Positions 8,880 to 18,250 of a DNA stretch of 64,000 nucleotides are shown one piece after another. Under the pieces are notes generated by a model. It was given only the letters and a program-made list of their open reading frames with translations. It ran no database searches and had not been told where the DNA came from. Numbering within the stretch: position 1 is the stretch's first letter; each line of letters begins with the position of its first letter. This DNA comes from JABJOR01 sp965603075 (GTDB taxonomy: Bacteria; Pseudomonadota; Alphaproteobacteria; Rhodospirillales; Casp-alpha2): NCBI GenBank assembly GCA_965603075.1, contig CBFDBO010000013.1:1-64000 (forward strand). Direction: 5' to 3'. Made by a program: the position numbers and the translations under genes.

Positions 8880-8885
8880 GGCGTC

Positions 8886-10169
8886 TTATTCTCCATTATC
8901 ATCATCAAGTTTAAACAGCTTTTCCAGCAAGCCTTCAATCGCATCTAATTCGTAGGCATTATTGCTGGCGGCAATATCGCGCAGTACGACACTGGGATCA
9001 TGTAGCAAACGATTAGCCAGCAGATTGGTTGCCTTTTCCGCGTCGCCGCCCGCATCAATTAACGATTGTTCGCGGAGGCCCTCCACGTGCTTTCGGAATT
9101 TCGCTAACGTCGGCACTGCCTCCCGTTCGGCTTTATTACGTGACATAGCCATCATCGCTTCTTCAATGATGGCTTCAGCCTGCCCCGCTTCATTCTCGCG
9201 GTGGCTCATACCTTCCATGGCAACTCTTTCCAGATCACCAATGTCATAAAGAAAGGCTTCATCCATGCGATTGACGGCGGGATCAACATCACCGGGTAAA
9301 GCAAGATCAACAATATACATTAATTTTCGGCGACGTTTCGCAGTAGCCGCCCTGATCATATCATCATTAATGCTATAAGTTCGACGCCCCAAGGCAGAGA
9401 CCAAAATTTCAGCCCGCCCCAGTTCTTCGGACAAAGTCTCCCAAGGAGCCGCATGACACCCCAACCTTCTGGCGACATCTTCTGTGCGCTTTGGCATACG
9501 ATCGTTCATGATTGTTAAAACATCGATGCCTGCTGAAATCAGATGGGTTGCGACGATTTCACCCATTTCACCATCGCCAATTAATACCGCACGGCATTGG
9601 CCTAAATCACCTTGCACATCACGGGCCATTTGCACGGCGGCGGCAGCAATAGAAACGGGGCGTTCCCCGATACGGGTTTCAGTGACCACCCGTTTGGCAG
9701 TGTTATAGGCATTTTGCAAAATTGGCTCTAACGATCCACCAATGGTTCCCGCGGCACGGGCAATACGGTGAGCCGCTTTTAATTGTCCTAAAACCTGAGG
9801 TTCTCCAATCACCTGACTTTCCAGTGCGGAAGCAATGCGCAGAATGTGACGAACAGCGGCTTCACCATATAATGCATAGATCTGATCTCCAAACTCATGC
9901 GTATCGATTTCGCCGTGATTTGCAAAAGCATTATGAATTATGGAGACTATGCTTTCAGGGTTGGCGTGGGCGCCGTGCACCTCGACCCGGTCACACGTTG
10001 AGAGCACTAAAACTTCAGGTATTCCTTGATCCGTTAACCCGTGTAAGAAATTTGGAATTAGCGGGTCTTCGACAAACAGCCTATCGCGAAAGGACAACCC
10101 GCTCGAACGGTGGTTGGCACCAATTACAAAGGGGATAAGATTATTTGCGGGCGAATTTGTTCGTGTCAT
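8886..10169 (-). CDS. hemA: Glutamyl-tRNA reductase (C5 pathway of tetrapyrrole synthesis)
   Basis: This 427-aa enzyme reduces glutamyl-tRNA(Glu) with NADPH to glutamate-1-semialdehyde, the first committed step of the C5 route to 5-aminolevulinate, heme and other tetrapyrroles. Family signatures are GANHRSSGLSFRDRL near the N-terminus, the catalytic cysteine C59 in LSTCDRVEVHG, ESQVIGEPQVLGQ, and the nucleotide-binding LIGDGEMGE. It is clearly this enzyme and not 5-aminolevulinate synthase, which shares the symbol hemA in many alphaproteobacteria. Most studied alphaproteobacteria use the synthase (C4 route), so this is unusual. The gene sits just upstream of prfA, the order also found in Escherichia coli, and four bases after hisS. 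Confidence 0.96.
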   Translation of the reverse strand: MTRTNSPANNLIPFVIGANHRSSGLSFRDRLFVEDPLIPNFLHGLTDQGIPEVLVLSTCDRVEVHGAHANPESIVSIIHNAFANHGEIDTHEFGDQIYALYGEAAVRHILRIASALESQVIGEPQVLGQLKAAHRIARAAGTIGGSLEPILQNAYNTAKRVVTETRIGERPVSIAAAAVQMARDVQGDLGQCRAVLIGDGEMGEIVATHLISAGIDVLTIMNDRMPKRTEDVARRLGCHAAPWETLSEELGRAEILVSALGRRTYSINDDMIRAATAKRRRKLMYIVDLALPGDVDPAVNRMDEAFLYDIGDLERVAMEGMSHRENEAGQAEAIIEEAMMAMSRNKAEREAVPTLAKFRKHVEGLREQSLIDAGGDAEKATNLLANRLLHDPSVVLRDIAASNNAYELDAIEGLLEKLFKLDDDNGE

Positions 10170-10172
10170 TAG

Positions 10173-11417
10173 CTACTTATAACAGGCCAGGTGCTCCTCG
10201 ATTGAGGAAAGAGCAACCTCGGTCTGTTCGCCTGTCTTCATGTCACGCACCGTGACAACTTGTTTTGCCAATTCATCTTCGCCCAACATGAGCGCCGCCA
10301 CGGCACCAACATTGTTGGCGCGCTTCATACGTTTTTTCATGTTGCCCGTGACGCTAAAATCAACAGCGAAATCGTTCTGGCGTAATTGATCCGCTAATTT
10401 ATAAGCTGCTCCAAAGGCTTCACCGCCGACCGGAACAATGCTGATGGGACGCACAGTTTGTGCGGGTTCATCAATCATCATGGCTAATCGTTCAACACCC
10501 GCCGCCCATCCAACACCCGGTGTTGACGGACCGCCCATCTGCTGGATCAAACCATCATAGCGTCCCCCCGCCATAACCGCACCTTGGGCGCCTAACTCTG
10601 TTGTGACAAATTCAAACGCTGTGTGGCAATAATAATCAAGACCGCGTACCATTCTAGAATTAAGCTTATACTTGATCCCGAGGATATCGAGATGCTCCAG
10701 AACCCGGTCAAAGAAATCCCGTGACGTGACGTTCATGACATCCGTCATTTCAGGGGCACCCGTAATAATGTCACGGTCGCCTTGGTCTTTGGAATCCAAT
10801 ATTCGCATGGGGTTGCGGGTCAATCGTTGCTGACTATCATACGATAAACTTTGTTCATACTTTGTGAAATATTCCACCAGTTTGTCACGGTATGCATTGC
10901 GGCTTTCTGTATCACCCAGCGTGTTGATCTCTAAGGATGTTCGTTCCAGCACGCCCAATTCGCGCAAAATTTGCGCGCCCGTTGCAATAACTTCCACATC
11001 CGCTAGAGCATCCGGAATACCAATGCACTCTATACCGATTTGATGAAACTGACGTTGACGTCCTTTTTGCGGGCGTTCGTAACGAAACATCGGACCGCGA
11101 TAAAAGAACCGGCAAGGTATCTGACGTTGCAAACCATTCGACATATAGGCTCGCATAACACTTGCCGTATTTTCGGGGCGCAAGGTAATGCTCTCTTTGC
11201 CCTTGTCCTCAAAGGTATACATTTCTTTGGTCACCACATCGGATGTATCACCAAGGGTGCGCGAGAAGACATTCGTGAATTCGAATATTGGTGTGGATAC
11301 TTCTTCATAAGCATAAAGCCCCGATACACGCTGCGCGGTATCGGTTACCGCCCGGTGACGAGCGACATCTGCAGGCATCAAATCATGGGTGCCGCGTACC
11401 GGCTTTAGTGAAGACAT
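10173..11417 (-). CDS. hisS: Histidine-tRNA ligase
   Basis: This class II aminoacyl-tRNA synthetase of 414 aa charges tRNA(His). It starts near VRGTHDLMPADV, shows class II motif 2 in CRFFYRGPMFRYERPQKGR, the histidine-specific loops GLDYYCHTAFEF and AGGRYDGL, and a C-terminal anticodon-binding domain (about 325-410). The length is typical for the short bacterial HisRS. It is the second gene of a tight minus-strand run between ispG and hemA, with 20 bases to ispG and 3 bases to hemA. Confidence 0.97.
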   Translation of the reverse strand: MSSLKPVRGTHDLMPADVARHRAVTDTAQRVSGLYAYEEVSTPIFEFTNVFSRTLGDTSDVVTKEMYTFEDKGKESITLRPENTASVMRAYMSNGLQRQIPCRFFYRGPMFRYERPQKGRQRQFHQIGIECIGIPDALADVEVIATGAQILRELGVLERTSLEINTLGDTESRNAYRDKLVEYFTKYEQSLSYDSQQRLTRNPMRILDSKDQGDRDIITGAPEMTDVMNVTSRDFFDRVLEHLDILGIKYKLNSRMVRGLDYYCHTAFEFVTTELGAQGAVMAGGRYDGLIQQMGGPSTPGVGWAAGVERLAMMIDEPAQTVRPISIVPVGGEAFGAAYKLADQLRQNDFAVDFSVTGNMKKRMKRANNVGAVAALMLGEDELAKQVVTVRDMKTGEQTEVALSSIEEHLACYK

Positions 11418-11437
11418 TCGTATTTTTCCAACTTACA

Positions 11438-12694
11438 TTAAGTATCGATAGATGATTTATGGCTTTTTTTTCCAAACCGATCTACCACATATTTTTCGAT
11501 CAGGTCATGAAAGTCCTTTGTCAGGTCCTCTCCCCGAAGCGTCACAGCCTTTTCGCCGTCTACATATACAGGGGCGGTTGGCTGCTCACCTGTACCCGGC
11601 AAACTAATACCGATGTCGGCTTTTTTGCTTTCGCCGGGGCCATTAACGATACAACCCATGACGGCGACATTCAATTCTTCAACCCCGGAATACGCCGTGC
11701 GCCACACGGGCATGCGCGCACGCAAGAAAGCTTGTGTGCTGCCAGAAAGCTCCTGAAAAACCGTACTGGTTGTTCGTCCACAGCCGGGACAGGCCGTCAC
11801 TAAGGGGGCAAAAGCCCGAAACCCCATGGTTTGTAATAATTCCTGCGCCACGATGACTTCTTGGGTTCTATCGCCACCCGGTTCAGGGGTAAGGGAAACC
11901 CGAATGGTATCCCCAATACCCTCTTGTAATAAGACAGCCATAGCCGCGGTGGAGGCGACGATACCCTTTGATCCCATACCCGCTTCGGTCAATCCTAAAT
12001 GCAGCGCGTAGTCCCCACGCTTGGCCAATTCACGGTAAACGGTAATCAAGCTTTGCACATGGCTGACTTTGCAGGAGAGGACAATTTTTTCACGCATCAT
12101 GCCGATCTCTTCGGCGCGCTGCGCGTTATTAATGGCTGATTGAACCAATGCTTCGGCCATTACCGCGTCCGCACTTGCGGGCGTTTCACTGGCAGCATTT
12201 TCATCCATCAAACTGGCAAGCAGCTCTTGATCAAGGCTGCCCCAATTCACCCCAATTCTAACCGGTTTATCGAATGTAAGGGCCGTTTCAATCATGGTTG
12301 AAAATTGAGTGTCGCGTTTAGCACGAAATCCTACATTACCAGGATTGATACGGTATTTAGATAAAGCTTCCGCGCAGGCAGGGTGCTTCGTCAATAATTG
12401 GTGACCGATATAATGAAAATCACCGATCAGGGGCACAAATATATTTTGCGCAGCAAGTTGATCCCGAATATGGGGAACAGCGGCGGCGGCTTCATCGCGG
12501 TCAACGGTAATACGCACAAGTTCAGACCCAGCTTTAGCAAGAGCCGCCACCTGCGCAACAGTTGCGCTTACATCGGCGGTATCTGTATTGGTCATGGATT
12601 GCACAACGATTGGGGCCCCGCCCCCAATGGTGACAGGACCAACACCAACGGCGATGGTTTTTTGTCTAGTGCCAAGCAATGCAGAGCCAGCCAT
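11438..12694 (-). CDS. ispG: 4-hydroxy-3-methylbut-2-enyl-diphosphate synthase (IspG/GcpE)
   Basis: This is the iron-sulfur enzyme of the MEP isoprenoid pathway that converts MEcPP to HMBPP. The TIM-barrel N-terminal part carries IGGGAPIVVQSMTNTDT. The C-terminal cluster-binding region has CPGCGRT and VMGCIVNGPGE, which supply the three cysteines for the [4Fe-4S] cluster, plus the conserved glutamate. I place the start at the ATG at 12694 (418 aa, MAGSALLG), which has GGGAG 11 bases upstream and matches where family similarity begins. An in-frame ATG at 12751 would add 19 residues of no obvious homology. A perfect TATAAT on the minus strand at 12779-12774 probably belongs to its promoter. Confidence 0.94.
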   Translation of the reverse strand: MAGSALLGTRQKTIAVGVGPVTIGGGAPIVVQSMTNTDTADVSATVAQVAALAKAGSELVRITVDRDEAAAAVPHIRDQLAAQNIFVPLIGDFHYIGHQLLTKHPACAEALSKYRINPGNVGFRAKRDTQFSTMIETALTFDKPVRIGVNWGSLDQELLASLMDENAASETPASADAVMAEALVQSAINNAQRAEEIGMMREKIVLSCKVSHVQSLITVYRELAKRGDYALHLGLTEAGMGSKGIVASTAAMAVLLQEGIGDTIRVSLTPEPGGDRTQEVIVAQELLQTMGFRAFAPLVTACPGCGRTTSTVFQELSGSTQAFLRARMPVWRTAYSGVEELNVAVMGCIVNGPGESKKADIGISLPGTGEQPTAPVYVDGEKAVTLRGEDLTKDFHDLIEKYVVDRFGKKSHKSSIDT

Positions 12695-12820
12695 TTCAGA
12701 AACGTCTCCCGTAATAAATATCCAAGGTGTATGTGACGCACCAATGTGCATCGGTCAACGCCGATCATTAAAGATTATAGTATTTTTTTAAAAAATCAGT
12801 CGAAAACGACATTTACCGAA

Positions 12821-14362
12821 CTATTGGCTCGCCGCTTCACCCGCCAGCAATAAATCAGCGTCCAAGGATACATTTCTTTGTACAGCACCACTAGAACCAA
12901 TTGGGGGCACTGTTTGTCCATCGACAAATATTTCAAGTGCGCCAGCATTTCCTGTTAACAAGGTTAAAGATTTTTGATCCGGAACGCGGTAAGCATCCCC
13001 TTTGCGCAACATACGGGTCAACAGTAATTCCCCCGTATTGTCGTCTTTAACTTGTATCCAACTATTGATTTTGGCCACCACGACAACCCGGACTTCGCCT
13101 TGTTCGCCATAAATTCGGCCCGTGATCACCGCATCAACACCAGAAGGGGCCGCCGCGATTTCATCTGCTTCTGGTTCATTGGGAGCCATTGTTTCAGTTT
13201 CAGTTTCAGCTTCAACTAATGCTGAGCCCAAATCTGGCGCCGCTTCTGTTGTAATAACTTCAGCTTCTGGCTCACTGTCGCTCGCTATAGAAGACTGTAG
13301 TGCATCAAACTGAGCTTGGTTCAAAGCTAATGAGTCATCATTAGTGGTCGTATTTTCACTTTCTGATATATCACTATTTACCGATTCTTGAATGTCAGCA
13401 ACCGTTTCAATAGCAATCTCTGGTTCTGAGCTAGGCTCAACGGAAGGGGCAACCTCAATTACAGGTTCTAATACCGCTTCAACAGGCACAACAGGTACAA
13501 CAATGGGGTCAATCACAGCCTCGACAACAGCTTCGGCCTCAACTTCAGTCACAGGAATATCAATAAGTTCAGGGGCTGTTTCTTCTACAGCCACTTCAGG
13601 TTCGGGTACTTGCGCTTGCACAACTTCTGAAACCGTTTCCGTCACTTCTGGATCGACAACTGTTTCGACGATGGATTCTACTAAGGTCTCTAGTGGTGGA
13701 CTTGTGATTTCTTCTGCAACGGGCTCTTCTACTGGTTCGGATGTTTCAACAACAACTTCTTCAACGCTCTCTACCTGTACTTCTGGCTCGATTGTTTCTT
13801 CAACCAAGTCATTGCCCGTATCAACAGGGGGGGTGAAATTACTTTGGGCCCCGTCTTGAACATCAATGGAACCATCCGATGAGGCTTCCTCTTGTGCGTT
13901 TGGAACAGGCGTTACAAGTTTTGCAATAAAGCTATCTTCTTCCGTGGCCATATACCACGTACCATAGGCAATAATGGCGAGTAAAAATCCGGCAAAGATT
14001 ATTGCCCCCCCCGGCACACCAGATTCTGGAATGGGCGATGGGAAATCGAGTTTTGTTTTCTTGGTAACGCCACCTGCCATCCCTTTATATAAAGAGACCA
14101 GCTCAATACTATCAATTTCCAGATGTTCGGCGTAGGTACGGATAAAACCCGTAATATAGGCAGTACCCGGCAATTCATTGAAACGCTCTTGTTCTAAGGC
14201 TTCTAGATAACGCCAGTTGATGCGCAGCATCTGGGCCACTTCGGAAATTGTTTCGTTCCGGGCTTCTCTAGCCTTGCGTAATGCAGACCCCACAACATAT
14301 TCCTCACCCACTTTATTTGAAGGCTCGGTCTTGTTGTCTAAAGCATCTTTTGTACGTTCCAT
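12821..14362 (-). CDS. RodZ-like helix-turn-helix membrane protein with long acidic linker
   Basis: This 513-aa protein resembles RodZ, which links the MreB cytoskeleton to the cell-wall elongation machinery. An N-terminal Xre-type helix-turn-helix (about 24-95, VGSALRKAREARNETISEV) is followed by a basic KKTK stretch, one transmembrane segment (118-138), a very long periplasmic linker dominated by Glu, Val, Pro and Ser (about 145-405), and a C-terminal DUF4115 beta domain (about 410-500, with EVRVVVVAKINSWIQVKD). The linker is far longer than in Escherichia coli RodZ. The gene follows ptsP and precedes ispG on the same strand, and ispG next to a RodZ-type gene is a common pairing. Confidence 0.88.
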   Translation of the reverse strand: MERTKDALDNKTEPSNKVGEEYVVGSALRKAREARNETISEVAQMLRINWRYLEALEQERFNELPGTAYITGFIRTYAEHLEIDSIELVSLYKGMAGGVTKKTKLDFPSPIPESGVPGGAIIFAGFLLAIIAYGTWYMATEEDSFIAKLVTPVPNAQEEASSDGSIDVQDGAQSNFTPPVDTGNDLVEETIEPEVQVESVEEVVVETSEPVEEPVAEEITSPPLETLVESIVETVVDPEVTETVSEVVQAQVPEPEVAVEETAPELIDIPVTEVEAEAVVEAVIDPIVVPVVPVEAVLEPVIEVAPSVEPSSEPEIAIETVADIQESVNSDISESENTTTNDDSLALNQAQFDALQSSIASDSEPEAEVITTEAAPDLGSALVEAETETETMAPNEPEADEIAAAPSGVDAVITGRIYGEQGEVRVVVVAKINSWIQVKDDNTGELLLTRMLRKGDAYRVPDQKSLTLLTGNAGALEIFVDGQTVPPIGSSGAVQRNVSLDADLLLAGEAASQ

Positions 14363-14540
14363 GAAAACCCAATAATTAATTTATCAAAACAGTTAATACA
14401 TAAATCACTGACTGCATCCATTTCTTACTATTTAAAGTGCTCTCAAATACTTGAAATTGAGAACCACTTGAGATTCAGCCATCCATAGCTTGCCGGGATA
14501 ATGTCAAAATAGGGTTAATAAATTCATTTAGAATGAAATT

Positions 14541-16832
14541 TTAAATTTCTATCGTGTGATCTAAGGCATAACCACGTAATTTTGTTCTCAACGATAGATC
14601 ACCCACCGATAACAATGGAAGTAAATAATTTTCCAATTCTTGCACCTCAAGACTAAGCAACATGGCTTTAACGGGGCCTATAGAAGAGGGCACCATAGAA
14701 AGTTGACGAAAACCAATACCAAGCAGCGCCATGGCTTCAACGGGGTAACCCGCCATCTCTCCACAGAGGCTCAACGGTTTATCGGCTTTATTACATTCCA
14801 CAACCACATTTCGCAAAAACGATAACACCGATGGCGACAATGTATCATAACGCCCTGCCAATTTAGGGTTACCACGATCCCGAGCAAATAAAAATTGCAT
14901 CAGGTCGTTACTGCCAACTGACAGAAAATCACTCTGTTTAAGTAATGCTTCCAATTGAAAAGCCAGAGCAGGAACCTCTAACATGGCGCCGGCCATAGTT
15001 TTTTCAGGAACTTTGCCGCCAGCCGCTTCACAAAGTTTCAATTCAAGATCCAGCAACGCCTTCGATTGTTTAAATTCATAAACATTGGAAATCATTGGGA
15101 ACATGATGTGCAACTCTCCACCATCTACAGCCCTTATCAAAGCGCGAAGCTGTCCCCTCAGCATGGCCGGATGATCCAAAGAGATACGGATAGAACGCCA
15201 ACCCATGGCCGGGTTTTCTTCATAGGTTGGTTCCCAATAGGGTAAAATTTTGTCCCCACCCACATCGAGCGTGCGAAAGACCACTGGTTTGCCATCTGCG
15301 CCTTTCAGAATTTCACGGTAGATGGCTTCTTGTTCATCTACATCCGGAAATTGCGGACGGACCATGAAGGGGACTTCGGTTCTATAAAGCCCAATACCCG
15401 CAGCCCCAATATCATGGAATCGATCGACATCTATTAACAACCCGGCATTAATTGATAACGAGACATCCACACCATCTTTTGTTTTCGACGGCACATCGCG
15501 AAGCGCGTCATGCATTTTGGCTTGTACGCTACGGGCTTTAATCGCTTCTTTAAAGGTATACTGAACATCCTCACCGGAACGTAGAAAAATTCGCGCGGAA
15601 TCGCCATCAACGATAACATGATCACCATGGTCTACGCGGTTCAGTAATTCCTTCACCTGTGCAACCACGGGAATATCCAGAGCACGGGCAACGATCGCCG
15701 CGTGACTGGTGGGGGAGCCTTCTTCCATTACAATGGCGCGAAGCCTGGATATATCATAATCAAATAACTGTGCAGGTCCCAAAGTACGTGCAACAAGAAT
15801 TACATGGTCCGGTAAGTTCACATTATTGGAAACAATGCCGCCCCCATGTAAATGACGCATCAAGCGAATGCCTAAATCTTCAATATCATGGGCCCGTTCG
15901 CGCAAATAAGGATCAGCGATTTGGCTAATGCGAGAGCGTAATTCATTTTGCACACGCTCAACGGCGGCTTGGGCTGTTAAACCTGAATCGATAGCGGCAT
16001 GCAGTTTTTCCAACCAGCCCGCATCATTGGCAATCATGCGGTACGCTTCCATGATCTCACGAGGTTCACCTTCACCCGCCAGAGCGCCAGCAGACATAAT
16101 GGTGTCCAACTCGCCGTGCATGGTTGCGTAGGCTGTATCCAGCAATGCATGTTGCTCTTCGATATTATCGGCGACGACTTGATCAACACGGTAGAATGCT
16201 TGATGGATTACCGCTGTTCCCATGCCAAGCCCGCTATTTAATCGCGCCCCTTCTAATCGAAGCGGTTTGATACCAAGGCCATCGACAGGGGCTAATTCAG
16301 CGCGGTCCACAAGCTCACCGCCCGCGACCATTTCCGCCAGAACCATGACGACGGTTTCTAAGGTTTCAATTTCTTCATCAGTATAGTGGCGTTGGGTTTT
16401 GTTCTGAACCACCAGCACACCAAAAACCCGACCACTACGAACCGCAGGAACCCCCATCAGAGAATGATAGATTTCCTCACCGGTTTCCGGTCGAAAGGCA
16501 AAATTGGGATGGCTTTGTGCGTCAGGTAAGGAAAGCGGCCTTGCGTGGGCAGCGATATCACCAACCAACCCTTCGCCAATGCGCAGGTGAGTATTATGAA
16601 CAGCGCTGGCCTGCAATCCATGGCTGGCAAATAGCTCGAGCAGGTCGCCAGCACGTCTTACATAAAGCGAGCATACTTCCGCGACTATTTCGGCAGCGAT
16701 GATTTCAACGATCCGGTCCAATCGTTCTTGAACTTCACCTGTATCTGCCATAATCGCGCGCACACGCGACAACAGCCGTCGCAAGGCTTGCGTACGGAAT
16801 TCCCGTGAACTTTGTGTCGTAACAGAAGGCAT
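14541..16832 (-). CDS. ptsP: Phosphoenolpyruvate-protein phosphotransferase PtsP (EI-Ntr)
   Basis: This is the first enzyme of the nitrogen-related PTS, 763 aa. It autophosphorylates from PEP and passes the phosphate to NPr and then EIIA-Ntr, a regulatory rather than sugar-transport chain. The N-terminal GAF domain (about 20-170) is the sensor typical of EI-Ntr, where glutamine or 2-oxoglutarate acts in characterised homologues. The phosphohistidine is H377 in GSPTSHAAIVARAL. The C-terminal TIM barrel has FRTLDVGGDK and GSNDLMQFLFARDR. No NPr or EIIA gene is visible in the window. It lies about 60 bases downstream of lysC, a conserved neighbour in alphaproteobacteria. Confidence 0.96.
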   Translation of the reverse strand: MPSVTTQSSREFRTQALRRLLSRVRAIMADTGEVQERLDRIVEIIAAEIVAEVCSLYVRRAGDLLELFASHGLQASAVHNTHLRIGEGLVGDIAAHARPLSLPDAQSHPNFAFRPETGEEIYHSLMGVPAVRSGRVFGVLVVQNKTQRHYTDEEIETLETVVMVLAEMVAGGELVDRAELAPVDGLGIKPLRLEGARLNSGLGMGTAVIHQAFYRVDQVVADNIEEQHALLDTAYATMHGELDTIMSAGALAGEGEPREIMEAYRMIANDAGWLEKLHAAIDSGLTAQAAVERVQNELRSRISQIADPYLRERAHDIEDLGIRLMRHLHGGGIVSNNVNLPDHVILVARTLGPAQLFDYDISRLRAIVMEEGSPTSHAAIVARALDIPVVAQVKELLNRVDHGDHVIVDGDSARIFLRSGEDVQYTFKEAIKARSVQAKMHDALRDVPSKTKDGVDVSLSINAGLLIDVDRFHDIGAAGIGLYRTEVPFMVRPQFPDVDEQEAIYREILKGADGKPVVFRTLDVGGDKILPYWEPTYEENPAMGWRSIRISLDHPAMLRGQLRALIRAVDGGELHIMFPMISNVYEFKQSKALLDLELKLCEAAGGKVPEKTMAGAMLEVPALAFQLEALLKQSDFLSVGSNDLMQFLFARDRGNPKLAGRYDTLSPSVLSFLRNVVVECNKADKPLSLCGEMAGYPVEAMALLGIGFRQLSMVPSSIGPVKAMLLSLEVQELENYLLPLLSVGDLSLRTKLRGYALDHTIEI

Positions 16833-16891
16833 AATACTTAAATAAGCCTTTGGTATTTCGCCTTATTCAGGCTTGTTTATGCTTTTCGTAA

Positions 16892-18112
16892 TCAATCAGA
16901 ATCAAGTCCATAACTGGTATGCAATGACCGTAGAGCAAGCTCGGTATATTCTTCAGCGATGAGAACACTAACTTTGATTTCCGAGGTGGAAATAACCTGA
17001 ATATTAATGCCCCGTTCGGCAAGGGCCGAGAACATTTGTTGTGCAATACCAGCGTGAGAGCGCATGCCCACACCAACGATGGATATTTTAACCACATCCG
17101 GGTCCGAGCGCAGATCAAGGTAATCAAGTTCTTCACGCAAAGCTTCCAACGTGCTGACGGCTAATTTAAGGTCGCCCGAGGTAACAGTAAATGTCAGATC
17201 GGTGCGATTGTCATCAGCGGAGACATTTTGCACGATCATGTCCACATTGACATTGGCTTCGGCCAACGGGCCAAAGATACTTGCAGCTGCGCCGGGTTTA
17301 TCACCCACACCCACCAACGTTATTTTTGCTTCATCACGACTATAGGCGATGCCACTTACAATTGCCTGTTCCACGATTTCATCCTCATCAACGACTAATG
17401 TGCCGGGTTCATCTGTATAGCTGGATAGTACTTGAAGGCGAACACCTTCTTTCATGGCAAGTTGTACAGAACGAGTCTGCAAAACTTTGGCGCCAAGCGA
17501 AGCCATCTCCAGCATTTCTTCATAGGTTATTTTATCAAGTTTATGGGCCTTGGCGACAATGCGAGGATCGGTTGTATAGACCCCGTCTACATCGGTGTAG
17601 ATATCACAACGATCAGCCTTAAGTGCCGCGGCTATGGCAACTGCACTGGTGTCTGAACCACCGCGGCCCAGCGTGGTGATTCGCATATCAGGACCGACGC
17701 CTTGGAAGCCCGCAATAACGGGGACTTCACCGCTTTTCATGCGGCTATCCAACGCGTCCGTTTCGATACGTTCGATACGGGCTTTGCCATGAACACCATC
17801 GGTATGAATAGGAATTTGCCAACCGAGCCAAGAACGCGCCGAAATACCGAGGTCTTGAAGGGCCAGTGAAAGCAATCCAACGGTGACTTGCTCCCCGCTT
17901 GCAACCACAACATCATATTCCCTTGCATCGTGAAGGTTAGACGTCTCATCGGCGTAGGAGACCAATTGGTTGGTCGTGCCGGACATAGCCGATAGAACCA
18001 CCGCGACCTCATTGCCTGCGTCCACTTCACGTTTTACCCGCAATGCAACAGCCTTGATTCGTTCCGGATCGGCGACTGAAGTTCCACCGAATTTTTGAAC
18101 AATTCGTGCCAT
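16892..18112 (-). CDS. lysC: Aspartate kinase
   Basis: This 406-aa enzyme phosphorylates aspartate, the entry step to lysine (through diaminopimelate), threonine, methionine and isoleucine. The kinase domain starts with VQKFGGTSV at residues 4-12 and includes TLGRGGSDTSA; two ACT regulatory domains (about 265-400) should bind the feedback-inhibiting amino acids. I chose the ATG at 18112 because the family begins right before this motif; the upstream in-frame extension to 18163 is not supported. dapD and dapE, later steps of the pathway, are in this window at 37-39 kb. It is divergent from ubiG. Confidence 0.96.
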   Translation of the reverse strand: MARIVQKFGGTSVADPERIKAVALRVKREVDAGNEVAVVLSAMSGTTNQLVSYADETSNLHDAREYDVVVASGEQVTVGLLSLALQDLGISARSWLGWQIPIHTDGVHGKARIERIETDALDSRMKSGEVPVIAGFQGVGPDMRITTLGRGGSDTSAVAIAAALKADRCDIYTDVDGVYTTDPRIVAKAHKLDKITYEEMLEMASLGAKVLQTRSVQLAMKEGVRLQVLSSYTDEPGTLVVDEDEIVEQAIVSGIAYSRDEAKITLVGVGDKPGAAASIFGPLAEANVNVDMIVQNVSADDNRTDLTFTVTSGDLKLAVSTLEALREELDYLDLRSDPDVVKISIVGVGMRSHAGIAQQMFSALAERGINIQVISTSEIKVSVLIAEEYTELALRSLHTSYGLDSD

Positions 18113-18182
18113 AATGAATACCAAACTCTTTTTATTGTACTGTCGTATTTTGCTGTCTACCAAATTTGCAATCGGTTAGAAT

Positions 18183-18226
18183 TACATACTCAGCGGCGCA
18201 TACATACTCTGATCACAGTAATCAGA
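18183..18226. repeat. Direct and inverted repeats in the lysC-ubiG divergent region
   Basis: TACATACTC occurs twice at 18183-18191 and 18201-18209, 18 bases apart. The second copy runs into TCTGAT (18208-18213), which is matched by ATCAGA (18221-18226) across a 7-base spacer. The location between two divergent genes suits a regulator site, most likely for ubiG, whose start is 24 bases further on. No regulator is identified. Confidence 0.3.
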
Positions 18227-18250
18227 CAACCCGGTATAACAGGATTTTAG

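Noticed and set aside
13392..13859. A 155-residue Ser/Thr-rich open frame on the plus strand
   Set aside because: It is antisense to the repetitive Glu/Val/Pro linker of the RodZ-like gene; its composition is a by-product of GAA/GTT codons on the other strand.
18113..18163. Seventeen-residue N-terminal extension of aspartate kinase
   Set aside because: Family proteins begin immediately before the KFGGTS motif, and the extension is lysine-rich and non-conserved.
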